A stretch of DNA of 64,000 nucleotides from assembly GCA_030142985.1 (NCBI GenBank), contig CP125320.1, forward strand, positions 873,639-937,638. Reading direction: 5' to 3'. The notes under the pieces were generated by a model. That model saw only the letters and a list, made by a program, of their open reading frames with translations. It searched no databases and was not told the origin of the DNA. Source of the stretch: Candidatus Ruthturnera sp. Tsphm01. Its GTDB lineage: Bacteria; Pseudomonadota; Gammaproteobacteria; PS1; Pseudothioglobaceae. The position numbers and the translations under genes are program-made. Positions 16,557 to 25,858 of this stretch are shown piece after piece; position 1 is the stretch's first letter; every line of letters starts with the position of its first letter.

Positions 16557-17597
16557 CTAATAATAGTAGTAACCTGACATACCGCGCATGCCTGACATAC
16601 CGTTCATACCACGCATGCCTGACATACCGCGCATACCGTACATACCTGACATACCGCGCATACCGTACATACCTGACATACCGCGCATACCGTACATACC
16701 TGACATACCGTTCATACCACGCATGCCTGACATACCGCGCATGCCTGACATACCGCGCATGCCTGACATACCGCGCATACCGTACATACCTGACATACCG
16801 TTCATACCACGCATGCCTGACATACCGCTCATACCACTCATGTCGCGAATATTAATATTTAAATCAATTACACTACGTCCTGACATGCCGCTCATACCAC
16901 GCATACCGTACATACCTGACATACCGTTCATACCGCGCATGCCTGACATACCGCGCATACCGTACATACCTGACATACCGTTCATACCACGCATGCCTGA
17001 CATACCGCGCATACCGTACATACCTGACATACCGTTCATACCACGCATGCCTGACATACCGCGCATACCGTACATACCTGACATACCGTTCATACCACGC
17101 ATGCCTGACATACCGCGCATACCGTACATACCTGACATACCGTTCATACCACGCATGCCTGACATACCGCGCATACCGTACATACCTGACATACCGTTCA
17201 TACCACGCATGCCTGACATACCGCGCATACCGTACATACCTGACATACCGTTCATGCCACGCATGCCTGACATACCGCGCATACCGTACATACCTGACAT
17301 ACCGTTCATGCCACGCATGCCTGACATACCGCGCATACCGTACATACCTGACATACCGTTCATACCACGCATGCCTGACATACCGCGCATACCGTACATA
17401 CCTGACATACCGTTCATACCACGCATGCCTGACATACCGCGCATACCGTACATACCTGACATACCGTTCATGCCTGATTGTGGATTGTATCCATAATCAT
17501 AATTATTATTGTATGCAAGCACACTACTTGACACAGCCAAACCAAGCGCTGTAGCCACTACAGACATTCGTACTTTACTTAACATTGATTCTTTCAT
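16557..17597 (-). CDS. secreted Met-X-Gly triplet-repeat protein
   Basis: A 346-residue protein with a Sec signal peptide (MSVVATALGLAVSSSVLA, cleavage near residue 28). It is followed by a short Asn/Tyr stretch and then almost pure Met-X-Gly triplets, where X is S, N, Y or R. Residues 43-240 are eleven exact-length copies of MNGMSGMYGMRGMSGMRG. A 12-residue non-repetitive insert (RSVIDLNINIRD, 241-252) interrupts, then less regular triplets continue to a YYYY C-terminus. No family is recognised. Glycine at every third residue suggests an extended or polyglycine-II-like fold, and the methionines could bind Cu(I) or scavenge oxidants. A strong AAGGAG Shine-Dalgarno lies 8 bases before the ATG. 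Confidence 0.9.
   Translation of the reverse strand: MKESMLSKVRMSVVATALGLAVSSSVLAYNNNYDYGYNPQSGMNGMSGMYGMRGMSGMRGMNGMSGMYGMRGMSGMRGMNGMSGMYGMRGMSGMRGMNGMSGMYGMRGMSGMRGMNGMSGMYGMRGMSGMRGMNGMSGMYGMRGMSGMRGMNGMSGMYGMRGMSGMRGMNGMSGMYGMRGMSGMRGMNGMSGMYGMRGMSGMRGMNGMSGMYGMRGMSGMRGMNGMSGMYGMRGMSGMSGRSVIDLNINIRDMSGMSGMSGMRGMNGMSGMYGMRGMSGMRGMSGMRGMSGMRGMNGMSGMYGMRGMSGMYGMRGMSGMYGMRGMSGMRGMNGMSGMRGMSGYYYY
16878..17471 (-). repeat. 54-bp tandem repeat, 11 units, inside the Met-X-Gly gene
   Basis: Residues 43-240 of the repeat protein correspond to 594 bp, exactly eleven 54-bp units. They are nearly identical at the DNA level; only a few third-position changes are seen (for example ataccacgc versus atgccacgc in two units). 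Such uniformity implies recent expansion or ongoing homogenisation. Related but less regular triplet DNA extends from 16559 to 16840. Confidence 0.95.
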
Positions 17598-17669
17598 TGT
17601 TACATCTCCTTTTCATAACTATTAAACAAAAAAATAAAGGCATCTAAGCACACACATGCCAAAAAAAAA

Positions 17670-17948
17670 CTATTTATGCCAACTCCTTATATCATAAGGA
17701 GTTAACATTCCCGCTTTATTAAATGGTGTATACCAATTTCCTTGACTTTTAATAAAACTAAGACTATGAGGGTAAGGCTTAGAAACGCCATACAAAGCCT
17801 GAGCATACCAATTAATATCATGCACCACTTTATTAACAACGGGTGCATCTTTTGGTCTTTCTGATATGTTAGTACCGCTAACACAATCTACAGCAAATGC
17901 TTGACTTATCAAAATAACGCTTGATGCAAAAATAATTTCTCTCAACAT
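17670..17948 (-). CDS. small secreted protein of unknown function
   Basis: A 92-residue protein with a clear signal peptide (REIIFASSVILISQAFA) and a mature part of about 73 residues rich in aromatic residues, ending PYDIRSWHK. One cysteine follows the cleavage site. The start at 17948 is chosen because the signal peptide begins there; a longer in-frame extension to 18107 would add two hydrophobic stretches before it. No family is recognised. It lies about 70 bases upstream of the repeat-protein gene on the same strand and may share its transcription unit. Confidence 0.6.
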   Translation of the reverse strand: MLREIIFASSVILISQAFAVDCVSGTNISERPKDAPVVNKVVHDINWYAQALYGVSKPYPHSLSFIKSQGNWYTPFNKAGMLTPYDIRSWHK

Positions 17949-18442
17949 GCTTATATACCGATTATTAAACAAACACAAAATCAAAAATTCTATAAAAATC
18001 CAATTCTGTGTACTATGATAATGTTGCAAAAAGCGTGCCAAAACTAATATATTAGTGACGCATAAACTCAAAATAAAAGCACAAATATATTTGTAAAAAC
18101 TTGACAAACCTTTTTCCTAGTAAGTATATCTAATATGTACAAGTAGTTACCTATAAATATAACAATTAAGTTTTATTAGGTATTTTTTTCATATCTACTC
18201 ACCTATAAAATCAAACTGATGTTTTCATAATAGTGCCAATTCATGACATTTTTTCATTAGTATATTATAATATTTTGTAATATAAGCCTATCCAATAGTC
18301 AATATTACCTACTAATATCGCACTTAACAACTAACAAATGAAAAATAGTCACTATGACAATTTGTCAGTAAGTCGTACCCAATTTTGACAAAATAGAATA
18401 AATGATGACAGTTTTGCTTTTTATAACTAAAATATACTAATT
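17949..18442. other. 494-base AT-rich intergenic region with two small dyads
   Basis: No gene is supported here. A dyad TGACAA-T-TTGTCA lies at 18355-18367, and TTTTGACAAAA follows at 18384-18394, both just upstream of the prfB promoter. A TTGGCAC element on the minus strand (18233-18239) resembles a sigma-54 -24 box, but no matching -12 GC is found. The motif ACCTATAAA occurs twice, near 18150 and 18201. Confidence 0.5.
18405..18433 (+). promoter_or_regulatory. candidate sigma-70 promoter of prfB
   Basis: ATGACA (5 of 6 matches to the -35 consensus) at 18405-18410 and TAAAAT (5 of 6 to the -10) at 18428-18433 are separated by 17 bases. The prfB ATG is at 18443, so transcription would begin only a few bases before it, giving a near-leaderless mRNA. 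No Shine-Dalgarno sequence is seen. Confidence 0.5.
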
Positions 18443-19537
18443 ATGGAACTATCGCCTACTTATCAAAAAATTGAAGATTTAAAGCAGCGTTCAAACATTC
18501 TATCTAAACACTTAAACCTAGAAGAAAAACAATTTCGCCTAGAAGAAGTTTTATTGGAAATACAAAACCCAGACATTTGGGGAAATCCTGACCAAGTACA
18601 AGCCTTAGGGCAAGAAAAATCAAAGTTAACATTAATTTGCCAAACCTTTGAGTGGGTGAGTGCTATTTTAGAAGATGCACAGGAGTTATTAAACATGGCT
18701 CAAGCAGAAAATGATAAAGACACAGTAAATGGTGTCATTAATGATTTAGACGCCACTCAATCTGCCATTGAAAAACTTGAATTTGAGCGCATGTTTAGTG
18801 CTGATTTAGACGTCAACTCTGCTTATTTAGACATTCAATCTGGCTCAGGTGGTACAGAAGCCCAAGATTGGGCAGAGATGGTGTTGCGTATGTATTTGCG
18901 TTGGGGAGAAAAGCACAATTTCAAAGTTAAACTCATGGAAGTCTCAGCAGGAGAAGTGGTTGGTATTAAATCTGCAACCATTCACTTTGATGGCGAGTAC
19001 GCATTTGGTTGGTTGCGCACAGAAATTGGCATTCATCGCTTGGTTAGAAAATCCCCTTTTAATGCCAATGGCAAACGCCATACTTCGTTTTGTTCTGTGT
19101 TTGTCTCCCCCGAAGTGGATGATGATATTGACATTGATATCAGTCCATCAGATTTACGCATTGATACTTACCGCGCTAGTGGTGCTGGTGGCCAGCACGT
19201 CAATAAAACCGAATCAGCCGTACGCATCACTCACCTACCCACAAATACCGTTGTGCAATGCCAAGATGGTCGCTCACAACACGCCAACAAAAATCAGGCC
19301 ATGAAACAATTAAAATCCAGACTTTATGAGTTAGAAATGCAAAAACGTAATGCTGAAAAGCAAAGCCTAGAAAACACCAAGCCTGACATCGGCTGGGGAC
19401 ATCAGATTCGCTCTTATGTACTAGATCAATCAAGAATTAAAGATTTACGTACTGGTGTTGAAAGCACCAATACGGGCGATGTTTTAGATGGTAATTTAGA
19501 CAAATTTATTGAGGCTAGTTTAAAAGCGGGGTTATAA
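18443..19537 (+). CDS. prfB: peptide chain release factor 2
   Basis: RF2 releases nascent chains at UGA and UAA. It is 364 residues with the codon-recognition tripeptide SPF (VRKSPFN) and the catalytic GGQ loop ([19 protein letters not shown]). The N-terminus [17 protein letters not shown] aligns with E. coli MFEINPVNNRIQDLTERS. The gene is one continuous frame: the in-frame UGA and slippery CUU of the usual autoregulatory +1 frameshift, expected near residue 25, are absent. Feedback control of RF2 by frameshifting is therefore lost here. Confidence 0.97.
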   Translation: MELSPTYQKIEDLKQRSNILSKHLNLEEKQFRLEEVLLEIQNPDIWGNPDQVQALGQEKSKLTLICQTFEWVSAILEDAQELLNMAQAENDKDTVNGVINDLDATQSAIEKLEFERMFSADLDVNSAYLDIQSGSGGTEAQDWAEMVLRMYLRWGEKHNFKVKLMEVSAGEVVGIKSATIHFDGEYAFGWLRTEIGIHRLVRKSPFNANGKRHTSFCSVFVSPEVDDDIDIDISPSDLRIDTYRASGAGGQHVNKTESAVRITHLPTNTVVQCQDGRSQHANKNQAMKQLKSRLYELEMQKRNAEKQSLENTKPDIGWGHQIRSYVLDQSRIKDLRTGVESTNTGDVLDGNLDKFIEASLKAGL

Positions 19538-19677
19538 ATGAATAGTAAAGTTACTAAAGAAAATCAAGGCATTGAGCATCAGGATAATAAAGTAAAATTT
19601 TTGGTTTGGTGAAGAGATCGAAACAAATTATTCAAGATAGGAAAGCATCGTAATAGTCTAATTTATTTGAATACATT
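19538..19677. other. short intergenic remnant after prfB
   Basis: A 24-codon frame starts directly after prfB (MNSKVTKENQGIEHQDNK, then FLVW and a stop). In gammaproteobacteria lysS commonly follows prfB, and the GIEHQDNK part faintly resembles a LysS N-terminus, so it may be a lysS stub. That is weak inference. The remaining bases hold no supported gene. Confidence 0.3.
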
Positions 19678-19752
19678 TCAAGCAACTTTTTCCAATTCAG
19701 TCATCTTCTGAACAGGTGTTAAATACCCAATCGCTGAATGAATCCTCTTGTA
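19678..19752 (-). pseudogene. IS3-family transposase C-terminal fragment
   Basis: Twenty-four codons plus stop on the minus strand read YKRIHSAIGYLTPVQKMTEL and end EKVA. This is the typical last segment of an IS3-family OrfB (RIHSxLGYLTP). The fragment begins exactly at the edge of the IS5-family copy at 19753, so the rest was cut away when that junction formed. Confidence 0.8.
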
Positions 19753-20943
19753 GAGACCATTGCATAATTCATAATTCCCCATCCTAATTTCAACTTTTAC
19801 AATTTTTCAAAAATATTTTCAAAATTTTCCCTATTTTTCTATAAAAACCTAAAAAACATCTTGCTTATCTGAGTTTTCATCGCCACATTTTTCTATTTTT
19901 ACCCTTTTGCCACTCATTGGACGCAACAATCCTGTAAGTCTCGCATCTGTTTAAAAATGCTCATTCCAGTTTTAAGGTTGTGACTCATGGCAATTAGTTG
20001 CGCTCTGGTTTTGTTTCTTTCTAGTCCAAGGTATCTTGCCTTGGCTAATCCGTGATGAAGCTTAAGTAGTCCAAAAGTGCGCTCAACAATATAGCGAATG
20101 GATGAGCGTTGTTTATTCTCTTGTTTCTGTTGCTTGGTTAAAGGCTTGTTTCTGTAGGCACGGTGCAATATTTTATTATTTTCTTTGCCTAGTTTTTCAT
20201 CATTGTTTTTATTGGCATAAGCGCTATCAGCATAGACTTGTCCACATGTTTTTATTTTACTGTTAGTGCGTTCTACCTCTAATAATTTATCAAACTCTTG
20301 TGAGTCGTGTACATTACCTGGAGTGTAAGTCATTTTCTTAACAAAACCATCTTCATCGGTATTGGCGTGCATTTTAAAACCATAGGTGGTTTTACGCTTG
20401 CGTGATTGTTTGGCTTCTATAACGGTGGCATCAATGATGTTGATTGAACCCAAGGAAACAATGATTGAGTTTTGTTCAAGATGGGTATTGATTTGCTCTA
20501 GTAGAGGTGCTAGTAATTTCTCGGTGCTGAGTAGTTGTCTAAAACGCCAAATGCTGGAATGGTCTGGCACATTCTCAGATAGGGATAAATCAATAAAACG
20601 TCTGAACATTAAATCTCTGGCAATTTGCTTTTCTAGCGCCTCATCACTTAGACCGTACCAAGCTTGAAGGATTAGGATTTTAAACATTATCAGTGGCGGA
20701 TAACTGGGTGCACCCCTAATAGAAGAATACAAGTTCGAAAGTGTTTGTTCTATCTCGTTCCAGTTGATGATGTTGTGTACATCATCAAGTTCTGATAGGG
20801 ATTTGTGCTCTACAACAAGAGAATCTGCAAATGAGTTTTGTTGGGTGTTTTTCCAAGACATTTTTGATATTTTTAAAGTTGTTTTTAGATGGGTGTTATT
20901 TTACTAGATTGTTGGGTTTTTAGTTGATTTATGCAAAGGTCTC
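19753..20943 (-). mobile_element. IS5-family element, copy 1 (internally deleted, no target duplication)
   Basis: Ends are GAGACCATTGCATAA and, as reverse complement, GAGACCTTTGCATAA. The length is 1191 bp, 75 bp shorter than copy 4. Flanking pentamers are TTGTA and TAAAT, so the 5-bp target duplication seen at the other three copies is missing. This points to recombination at this site after insertion. Confidence 0.92.
19914..20861 (-). pseudogene. IS5-family transposase with 25-residue in-frame deletion
   Basis: The 315-residue product matches the 340-residue transposase of copy 4. It lacks the segment from GKDGNNTQ to ADGKRK, just after the first catalytic aspartate region (IDATVIEAK). 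The deletion joins two short similar sequences (AAGCGTAAA and AAACGTAAA), as expected from slippage between direct repeats. The other catalytic residues (YADSAY, ERTFG) remain. It is probably inactive because the linker between the first two acids is shortened. Confidence 0.8.
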
Positions 20944-20956
20944 TAAATATTTCAAC

Positions 20957-21400
20957 TCAATCACTGATTTTATCCATGGCTAAATTTGCCAATGCATCCG
21001 CCATGTCATTACCCTTATTACCACTATGACCCTTAACCCAATGCCAAGCAACATTGTGCTGATCATTAAGCACATCTAAACGTTGCCATAAATCTATATT
21101 TTTAACTGGTTTTTTACTGGCAGTTTTCCAGTTTTTGGCTTTCCAGTTTTTAATCCATTCTCTGATACCTGTCATCACATATTTAGAATCAGTAAATAAA
21201 TCAATGGCAATGTCACTAGATTTAATTGCCTCCAGTGCTTTAATAGCTGCAGTCAACTCCATTCGATTGTTGGTGGTGTCCTGTTGCGCGCCTTGAAGTT
21301 TCTTATCATGATCGCCGTACCTAAGCCATACACCCCAGCCACCAATACCAGGATTACCACGGCAACCGCCGTCTGTATAAATGATTATTTTATTCATCAA
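20957..21400 (-). CDS. rnhA: ribonuclease HI
   Basis: Degrades RNA in RNA-DNA hybrids such as R-loops and primers. It is 147 residues, with the DEDD metal-binding residues in [11 protein letters not shown] (Asp near residue 10), [16 protein letters not shown] and the C-terminal NDMADALA. The [10 protein letters not shown] handle loop is present. Its start overlaps the end of asnB by 11 bases, so the two genes are probably cotranscribed. The IS5 copy ends 13 bases beyond its stop codon. Confidence 0.96.
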   Translation of the reverse strand: MMNKIIIYTDGGCRGNPGIGGWGVWLRYGDHDKKLQGAQQDTTNNRMELTAAIKALEAIKSSDIAIDLFTDSKYVMTGIREWIKNWKAKNWKTASKKPVKNIDLWQRLDVLNDQHNVAWHWVKGHSGNKGNDMADALANLAMDKISD

Positions 21401-23162
21401 TATTTATTTGTAGCCAATATTCCAATAATGCCAAATGCCATAAACGTGAACCATCAAGTGCAGTCATATAATTTTGCGGTTTGTTGATTACTTTAGCAAT
21501 AAATGCCTGGTTAAACACACCGCGATTGATGCATTTACTTGAAGTTAGTATGTCTGACATAAAGTCTAAAAACTCACCACGCACATATTTAAGTGCTGGC
21601 ATTGGAAAATAGCCTTTTTTGCGCTCAATCACACTATTGGGCAATATACCCTTGGCAATTTGTTTAAGAGGGTGTTTGCCTTTATTAAGCATTTTAAAAT
21701 TTGGTGGCATGCTCAAAGCATGCTCTACCAACTTATAATCCATAAATGGTACGCGTGCCTCCAAGCCCCAAGCCATGGTCATATTATCCACTCTTTTTAC
21801 AGGATCATCTACCACTAAACGGGTAATATCAGTACGAAATACTTTATCCATGAACGTATCTGCACCTGCTTTGGTAAATTCTCGACAAAGCCAAGTTTTG
21901 GTGTGATTGCCACTATGATATTTCTGATTAATCGTTTGTAAATACTCTTCATACGATCTGTCTACATAATGCTTAGTAAAGCGTTCAACCTCAGGGCCTG
22001 TCTGCGCTTGCATGCGTTCATACCAAAAATAACCTGCAAAAGCCTCGTCTGCACCTTGACCAGAAAGCACCACTTTGATATGCTTGGATACTTGTTCAGA
22101 TAACAAATAAAATGCCACTGCATCTTGAGCCACCATTGGCTCGCTCATATTTGCAACTGCCTCACCAAGACGCGGTAGTACTTGTGAATTACTAACCACA
22201 TATTTTTTATGCTGAGTTTTAAACTGGGCAACAACTTGGTCAGAATATTCAAATTCAGACCCAACTTCATCATCAATATCTTCAAAGCCAATTGAAAATG
22301 TACGTATATCTTCACGCCCCGCCTCTCTAAGCAATGCCACTAAAAGTGATGAATCTAACCCACCAGAAAGCAACACACCAATTGGCACATCTGTAGCATT
22401 CATGCGTTTTAAAATGCTATGCGTTAAAAGTTCATGCGTACGCTGAATAAACTGCTCATCTGTCAATGCCTTTTCTGGGCGCATGGCCTTTGGTTGCCAA
22501 TAGGTTCTTTCAACAACTTTACCCTTGATGCTAATGGTTAATGTGGTTGCTGGTTTGACTTTATTAACGCCATTAATAATCGTATTAGGCGCTGGTACAA
22601 CGCCATGCAATGAAAGTTGCTGTTGCAAGGCGATAGGGTTAATGCTTTTATCTACGTCTTGCGTTACCAATGCTTGCACATTAGAAGCAAAACTAAATGC
22701 TTGATTTGTTAGATTGAAATAAAGCGGTTTAATGCCCATTCGGTCACGGGCAACAAACAATTGATTTTTAGCTTTATCCCAAATGCAAAAAGCAAACATA
22801 CCATCTAAATGCGTGACACAATCCTCACCCCAATAATGATAAGTTTTGATAATCACCTCAGTATCAGAATGCGAGAAAAATTGATAACCTCGTTTGGTTA
22901 AATCTTGACGCAAAAATTGATAATTATAAATTGTACCATTGAAAACCAAAACCAGGTCAAGATTTTTATCAATCATTGGCTGATGGGCGTGATTAGATAA
23001 ATCAATAATAGCAAGCCTTTGATGCCCAAAACCAATATTACCATCCACCCAAAGACCGCTAGAATCAGGGCCACGACGCGCAATTTTTTGCATCATTGCC
23101 TTAAGTCCATCGCTATTCACCACTTGACTATCAAATCTTAACTGCCCACAAAGTCCGCACAT
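21390..23162 (-). CDS. asnB: asparagine synthetase (glutamine-hydrolysing)
   Basis: Makes asparagine from aspartate, glutamine and ATP. It is 590 residues. The N-terminal glutaminase domain begins MCGLCGQ with Cys2 as nucleophile and has the RGPDSSG and NGTIYNY blocks. The C-terminal synthetase domain has the PP-loop [11 protein letters not shown] (about residue 252) and [11 protein letters not shown]. It is transcribed divergently from leuC across a 54-base gap and is followed by rnhA. The AsnB family also includes enzymes of capsule or secondary metabolism, but the neighbours give no hint of that. Confidence 0.93.
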   Translation of the reverse strand: MCGLCGQLRFDSQVVNSDGLKAMMQKIARRGPDSSGLWVDGNIGFGHQRLAIIDLSNHAHQPMIDKNLDLVLVFNGTIYNYQFLRQDLTKRGYQFFSHSDTEVIIKTYHYWGEDCVTHLDGMFAFCIWDKAKNQLFVARDRMGIKPLYFNLTNQAFSFASNVQALVTQDVDKSINPIALQQQLSLHGVVPAPNTIINGVNKVKPATTLTISIKGKVVERTYWQPKAMRPEKALTDEQFIQRTHELLTHSILKRMNATDVPIGVLLSGGLDSSLLVALLREAGREDIRTFSIGFEDIDDEVGSEFEYSDQVVAQFKTQHKKYVVSNSQVLPRLGEAVANMSEPMVAQDAVAFYLLSEQVSKHIKVVLSGQGADEAFAGYFWYERMQAQTGPEVERFTKHYVDRSYEEYLQTINQKYHSGNHTKTWLCREFTKAGADTFMDKVFRTDITRLVVDDPVKRVDNMTMAWGLEARVPFMDYKLVEHALSMPPNFKMLNKGKHPLKQIAKGILPNSVIERKKGYFPMPALKYVRGEFLDFMSDILTSSKCINRGVFNQAFIAKVINKPQNYMTALDGSRLWHLALLEYWLQINIDE

Positions 23163-23216
23163 AAAGTTTAATGAAAATGTAAAATGAGTTATTTTATCAA
23201 GTATTGCGTATCAATA

Positions 23217-24617
23217 ATGGCTCAAACACTCTATGACAAACTAATGGATGCACACATCGTACGTGAAGATAGTTCAATGACACTTATTTATATTGACAGG
23301 CAACTCATTCATGAAGTGACTTCACCCCAAGCATTTGAAGGTTTGGCAATAGCAGGTAGAGAACCTTGGCGCAAAAGCGCTAACTTAGCAGTGCCTGAAC
23401 ATAACGTACCCACAACCAATCGTTCATTAGGTGTTAGTGGTATTAACGACCCTATTTCAAAATTGCAAATTGAAACCTTAGATAAGAACTGCAAAACTTT
23501 TGGTATTAATGAAATACCTATGAACGACATTCGCCAAGGTATTGTACATGTGGTTGGCCCTGAACAAGGCTTTACTCTGCCAGGTATGAGCATTGTCTGT
23601 GGCGATTCACACACCTCAACCCATGGTGCGCTTGGTGCATTAGCATTTGGTATTGGCACTAGCGAGGTTGAGCACGTTTTAGCCACAGGTTGTTTGTGGC
23701 AATCTAAATCTAAAAACCTTAATATTGAAGTCAATGGTAAACTTAATAGGCATGTAAGTGCAAAAGATATTGCACTGTACATTATTGGCCAAATCGGCAC
23801 TGCGAGTGGCACAGGCTATGCGATTGAATTTAGTGGCAACATCATTCAAGATTTATCCATTGAAGGTCGTATGACCTTATGCAACATGGCAATTGAAGCA
23901 GGTGCACGTGTGGGCATGGTTGCTGTTGATGATAAAACCATTGACTATGTCAAAGGCCGCCCACTAACACCTTCAGGCGCCAAATGGGACAAAGCAGTAG
24001 AATATTGGCACACACTACATTCTGACAAAGACGCCTACTTCGACAAAATCTTACGTTTTAATGCAAAAGATATTAAGCCTCAAGTTACTTGGGGGACATC
24101 TCCAGAAATGGTAGTGGCAATTGATGGGTATGTGCCCAATCCTACTAACGCCAAAAATCAGACCGAAAAAGTTGGCTGGGAAAACGCACTTAATTACATC
24201 CATCTCACTGCTGGTACAAAAATATCAGACATTAAAATCGACAAAATTTTTATTGGCTCATGTACCAACTCACGAATTGAAGACTTGCGTATTGCAGCCA
24301 ATGTTTTAAAAGATAAAAAAATTGCAAGCAATATCAAACTTGCCCTAGTCGTGCCTGGCTCAGGACTGATTAAAAAACAAGCCGAAAAAGAAGGTTTGGA
24401 TAAAATTTTTATAAACAGTGGCTTTGAATGGCGTGAAGCAGGTTGTTCAATGTGCCTAGCTATGAATGCTGACAAATTAGAAGCAGACGAGAGATGCGCA
24501 AGCACCTCAAATCGTAACTTTGAAGGTCGTCAAGGTCAAGGCTCGTTTACTCACTTAGTTAGCCCTGCTATTGCGGCTGCAAGTGCCATTGCTGGTCATT
24601 TTTCTGAGGTTAAATAA
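23217..24617 (+). CDS. leuC: 3-isopropylmalate dehydratase large subunit
   Basis: With LeuD it isomerises 2-isopropylmalate to 3-isopropylmalate in leucine synthesis. The start [15 protein letters not shown] gives 466 residues, the same length as E. coli LeuC; an upstream in-frame ATG at 23184 adds eleven unrelated residues and is rejected. The [4Fe-4S] ligand cysteines are seen in [14 protein letters not shown] and in AGCSMC. The [31 protein letters not shown] block is typical. It overlaps leuD by one base. Confidence 0.97.
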   Translation: MAQTLYDKLMDAHIVREDSSMTLIYIDRQLIHEVTSPQAFEGLAIAGREPWRKSANLAVPEHNVPTTNRSLGVSGINDPISKLQIETLDKNCKTFGINEIPMNDIRQGIVHVVGPEQGFTLPGMSIVCGDSHTSTHGALGALAFGIGTSEVEHVLATGCLWQSKSKNLNIEVNGKLNRHVSAKDIALYIIGQIGTASGTGYAIEFSGNIIQDLSIEGRMTLCNMAIEAGARVGMVAVDDKTIDYVKGRPLTPSGAKWDKAVEYWHTLHSDKDAYFDKILRFNAKDIKPQVTWGTSPEMVVAIDGYVPNPTNAKNQTEKVGWENALNYIHLTAGTKISDIKIDKIFIGSCTNSRIEDLRIAANVLKDKKIASNIKLALVVPGSGLIKKQAEKEGLDKIFINSGFEWREAGCSMCLAMNADKLEADERCASTSNRNFEGRQGQGSFTHLVSPAIAAASAIAGHFSEVK

Positions 24618-25231
24618 TGCAAAAATTTACCACATTTACTTCAATAGCCGTACCACTTGAGCGTGCTAACGTTGATACTGATGCAATTATCCCTAAGCAG
24701 TTTTTAAAATCTATTAAGCGTTCTGGTTTTGGTGTTAATTTATTTGATGAGTGGCGTTATTTAAACCATGGTGAAATTGGCATGGACAATTCTAAACGTC
24801 CGCTTAATATGGATTTTGTGTTGAATCAAGTAAAATACCAAAGTGCAAAAATACTACTGACACGAGAAAATTTTGGTTGTGGCTCAAGCCGTGAGCATGC
24901 GCCTTGGGCATTAGAAGATTATGGCTTTAAAGCAATCATTGCGCCTAGTTTTGCAGATATTTTTTATAACAATTGTTTTAAAAATGGTATTTTACCCATT
25001 GTGCAAGATAATGGCGTTATGGATGAATTGTTTACTTCAAGTGATAAAATTGTGATTAATCTTGATGCTCAAAGTATCTATACGAATGGTAAAACTTACC
25101 TTTTTGAAATAGACTCAGAACAAAAAAGACGCCTAATCAATGGTCTTGATGATATTGACTTAACATTGCAATATGTAGATGATATTAAAGCCTTTGAAAA
25201 AGACTATTTTAATAAATACAGCTGGTTATGA
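24617..25231 (+). CDS. leuD: 3-isopropylmalate dehydratase small subunit
   Basis: A 204-residue swivel-domain partner of LeuC. It shows the N-terminal block [20 protein letters not shown] and the substrate loop [15 protein letters not shown]. The start overlaps the leuC stop (TAATG), and the stop overlaps the ruvA start by 4 bases, so leuC-leuD-ruvA form one transcript. leuB and leuA are not in the window, so the leucine genes are split. Confidence 0.97.
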   Translation: MQKFTTFTSIAVPLERANVDTDAIIPKQFLKSIKRSGFGVNLFDEWRYLNHGEIGMDNSKRPLNMDFVLNQVKYQSAKILLTRENFGCGSSREHAPWALEDYGFKAIIAPSFADIFYNNCFKNGILPIVQDNGVMDELFTSSDKIVINLDAQSIYTNGKTYLFEIDSEQKRRLINGLDDIDLTLQYVDDIKAFEKDYFNKYSWL

Positions 25232-25818
25232 TTGGTAAACTCATAGGTATCATTTTAGAAAATAACCCACCTGAAATTTTGCTTGAGGTAGGTGGTGTTG
25301 GCTACGAAATTCTATGCCCAATGTCCAGTTTTTATGCAATAGGCGATGAAAAGCAGCTCTCGTTATACATCCATTTATCAATCAAAGAAGATGCGCATAC
25401 CTTATACGGCTTTATCTCCAAAGACGAGAAGACCTTATTTAGAGAGTTGATTAGAGTCAATGGTATTGGTCCTAAAGTAGCACTGGCTATTTTATCTCAC
25501 CTTGATATTATCTCACTGATGAATGCCGTTGCCAATGAAGATGATGTTTTGCTATCCAAAACCCCAGGTATTGGTAAAAAAACGGCACAAAAACTCATTG
25601 TAGAACTTAAGGATCGTTTAGAAAAACTAGAATTGAACAGTCAAAATCATCGAAATATCAATACAAATTCTAATATAAATCCTAATATCAAGCAAGCATC
25701 AGCCGCTTTACAAGCGCTTGGATTTAAGGCTAAAGAGTCTGAAAGGATGTTGTCTGTCATCAAAGATAATTCACTTTCAACTGAAACATTAATTCGAAAA
25801 GCGCTGCAAAACAAGTAG
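25228..25818 (+). CDS. ruvA: Holliday junction branch migration protein RuvA
   Basis: Binds four-way DNA junctions and loads the RuvB motor. It is 196 residues: an OB-fold N-terminus ([11 protein letters not shown]), two helix-hairpin-helix motifs ([14 protein letters not shown] and [20 protein letters not shown]), then an Asn-rich linker, and domain III ([10 protein letters not shown]) that contacts RuvB. ruvB and ruvC are not next to it. It is coupled to leuD by a 4-base overlap. Confidence 0.97.
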   Translation: MIGKLIGIILENNPPEILLEVGGVGYEILCPMSSFYAIGDEKQLSLYIHLSIKEDAHTLYGFISKDEKTLFRELIRVNGIGPKVALAILSHLDIISLMNAVANEDDVLLSKTPGIGKKTAQKLIVELKDRLEKLELNSQNHRNINTNSNINPNIKQASAALQALGFKAKESERMLSVIKDNSLSTETLIRKALQNK

Positions 25819-25858
25819 TTCTAACATTCAAAAAATTCAAGTGTGCTATAATAAAAGC

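Noticed and set aside
16559..17471. Possible CRISPR array
   Set aside because: The repeats are directly contiguous with no unique spacers, and they keep a coding triplet frame throughout.
16588..17496. Long plus-strand open frame reading repeated Pro-Asp-Ile / Pro-Arg-Ile triplets
   Set aside because: It is the antisense of the Met-X-Gly repeats, open only because the 54-bp unit has no stop in that frame. The minus-strand gene has a signal peptide and a strong Shine-Dalgarno; this frame has neither.
17648..17661. Functional sigma-54 promoter upstream of the repeat gene
   Set aside because: The GG-GC spacing is one base shorter than the strict spacing sigma-54 needs, so it is listed only as something to map.
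19538..19612. Real small gene directly after prfB
   Set aside because: It has only 24 codons, no Shine-Dalgarno and an abrupt end. It is better treated as a possible lysS stub.
23184..23216. Upstream ATG for leuC
   Set aside because: The extra eleven residues have no counterpart in LeuC, and the downstream start gives the standard 466 residues.
23309..23812. Minus-strand 167-codon frame inside leuC
   Set aside because: It is antisense to strongly conserved leuC codons and has no recognisable motif.
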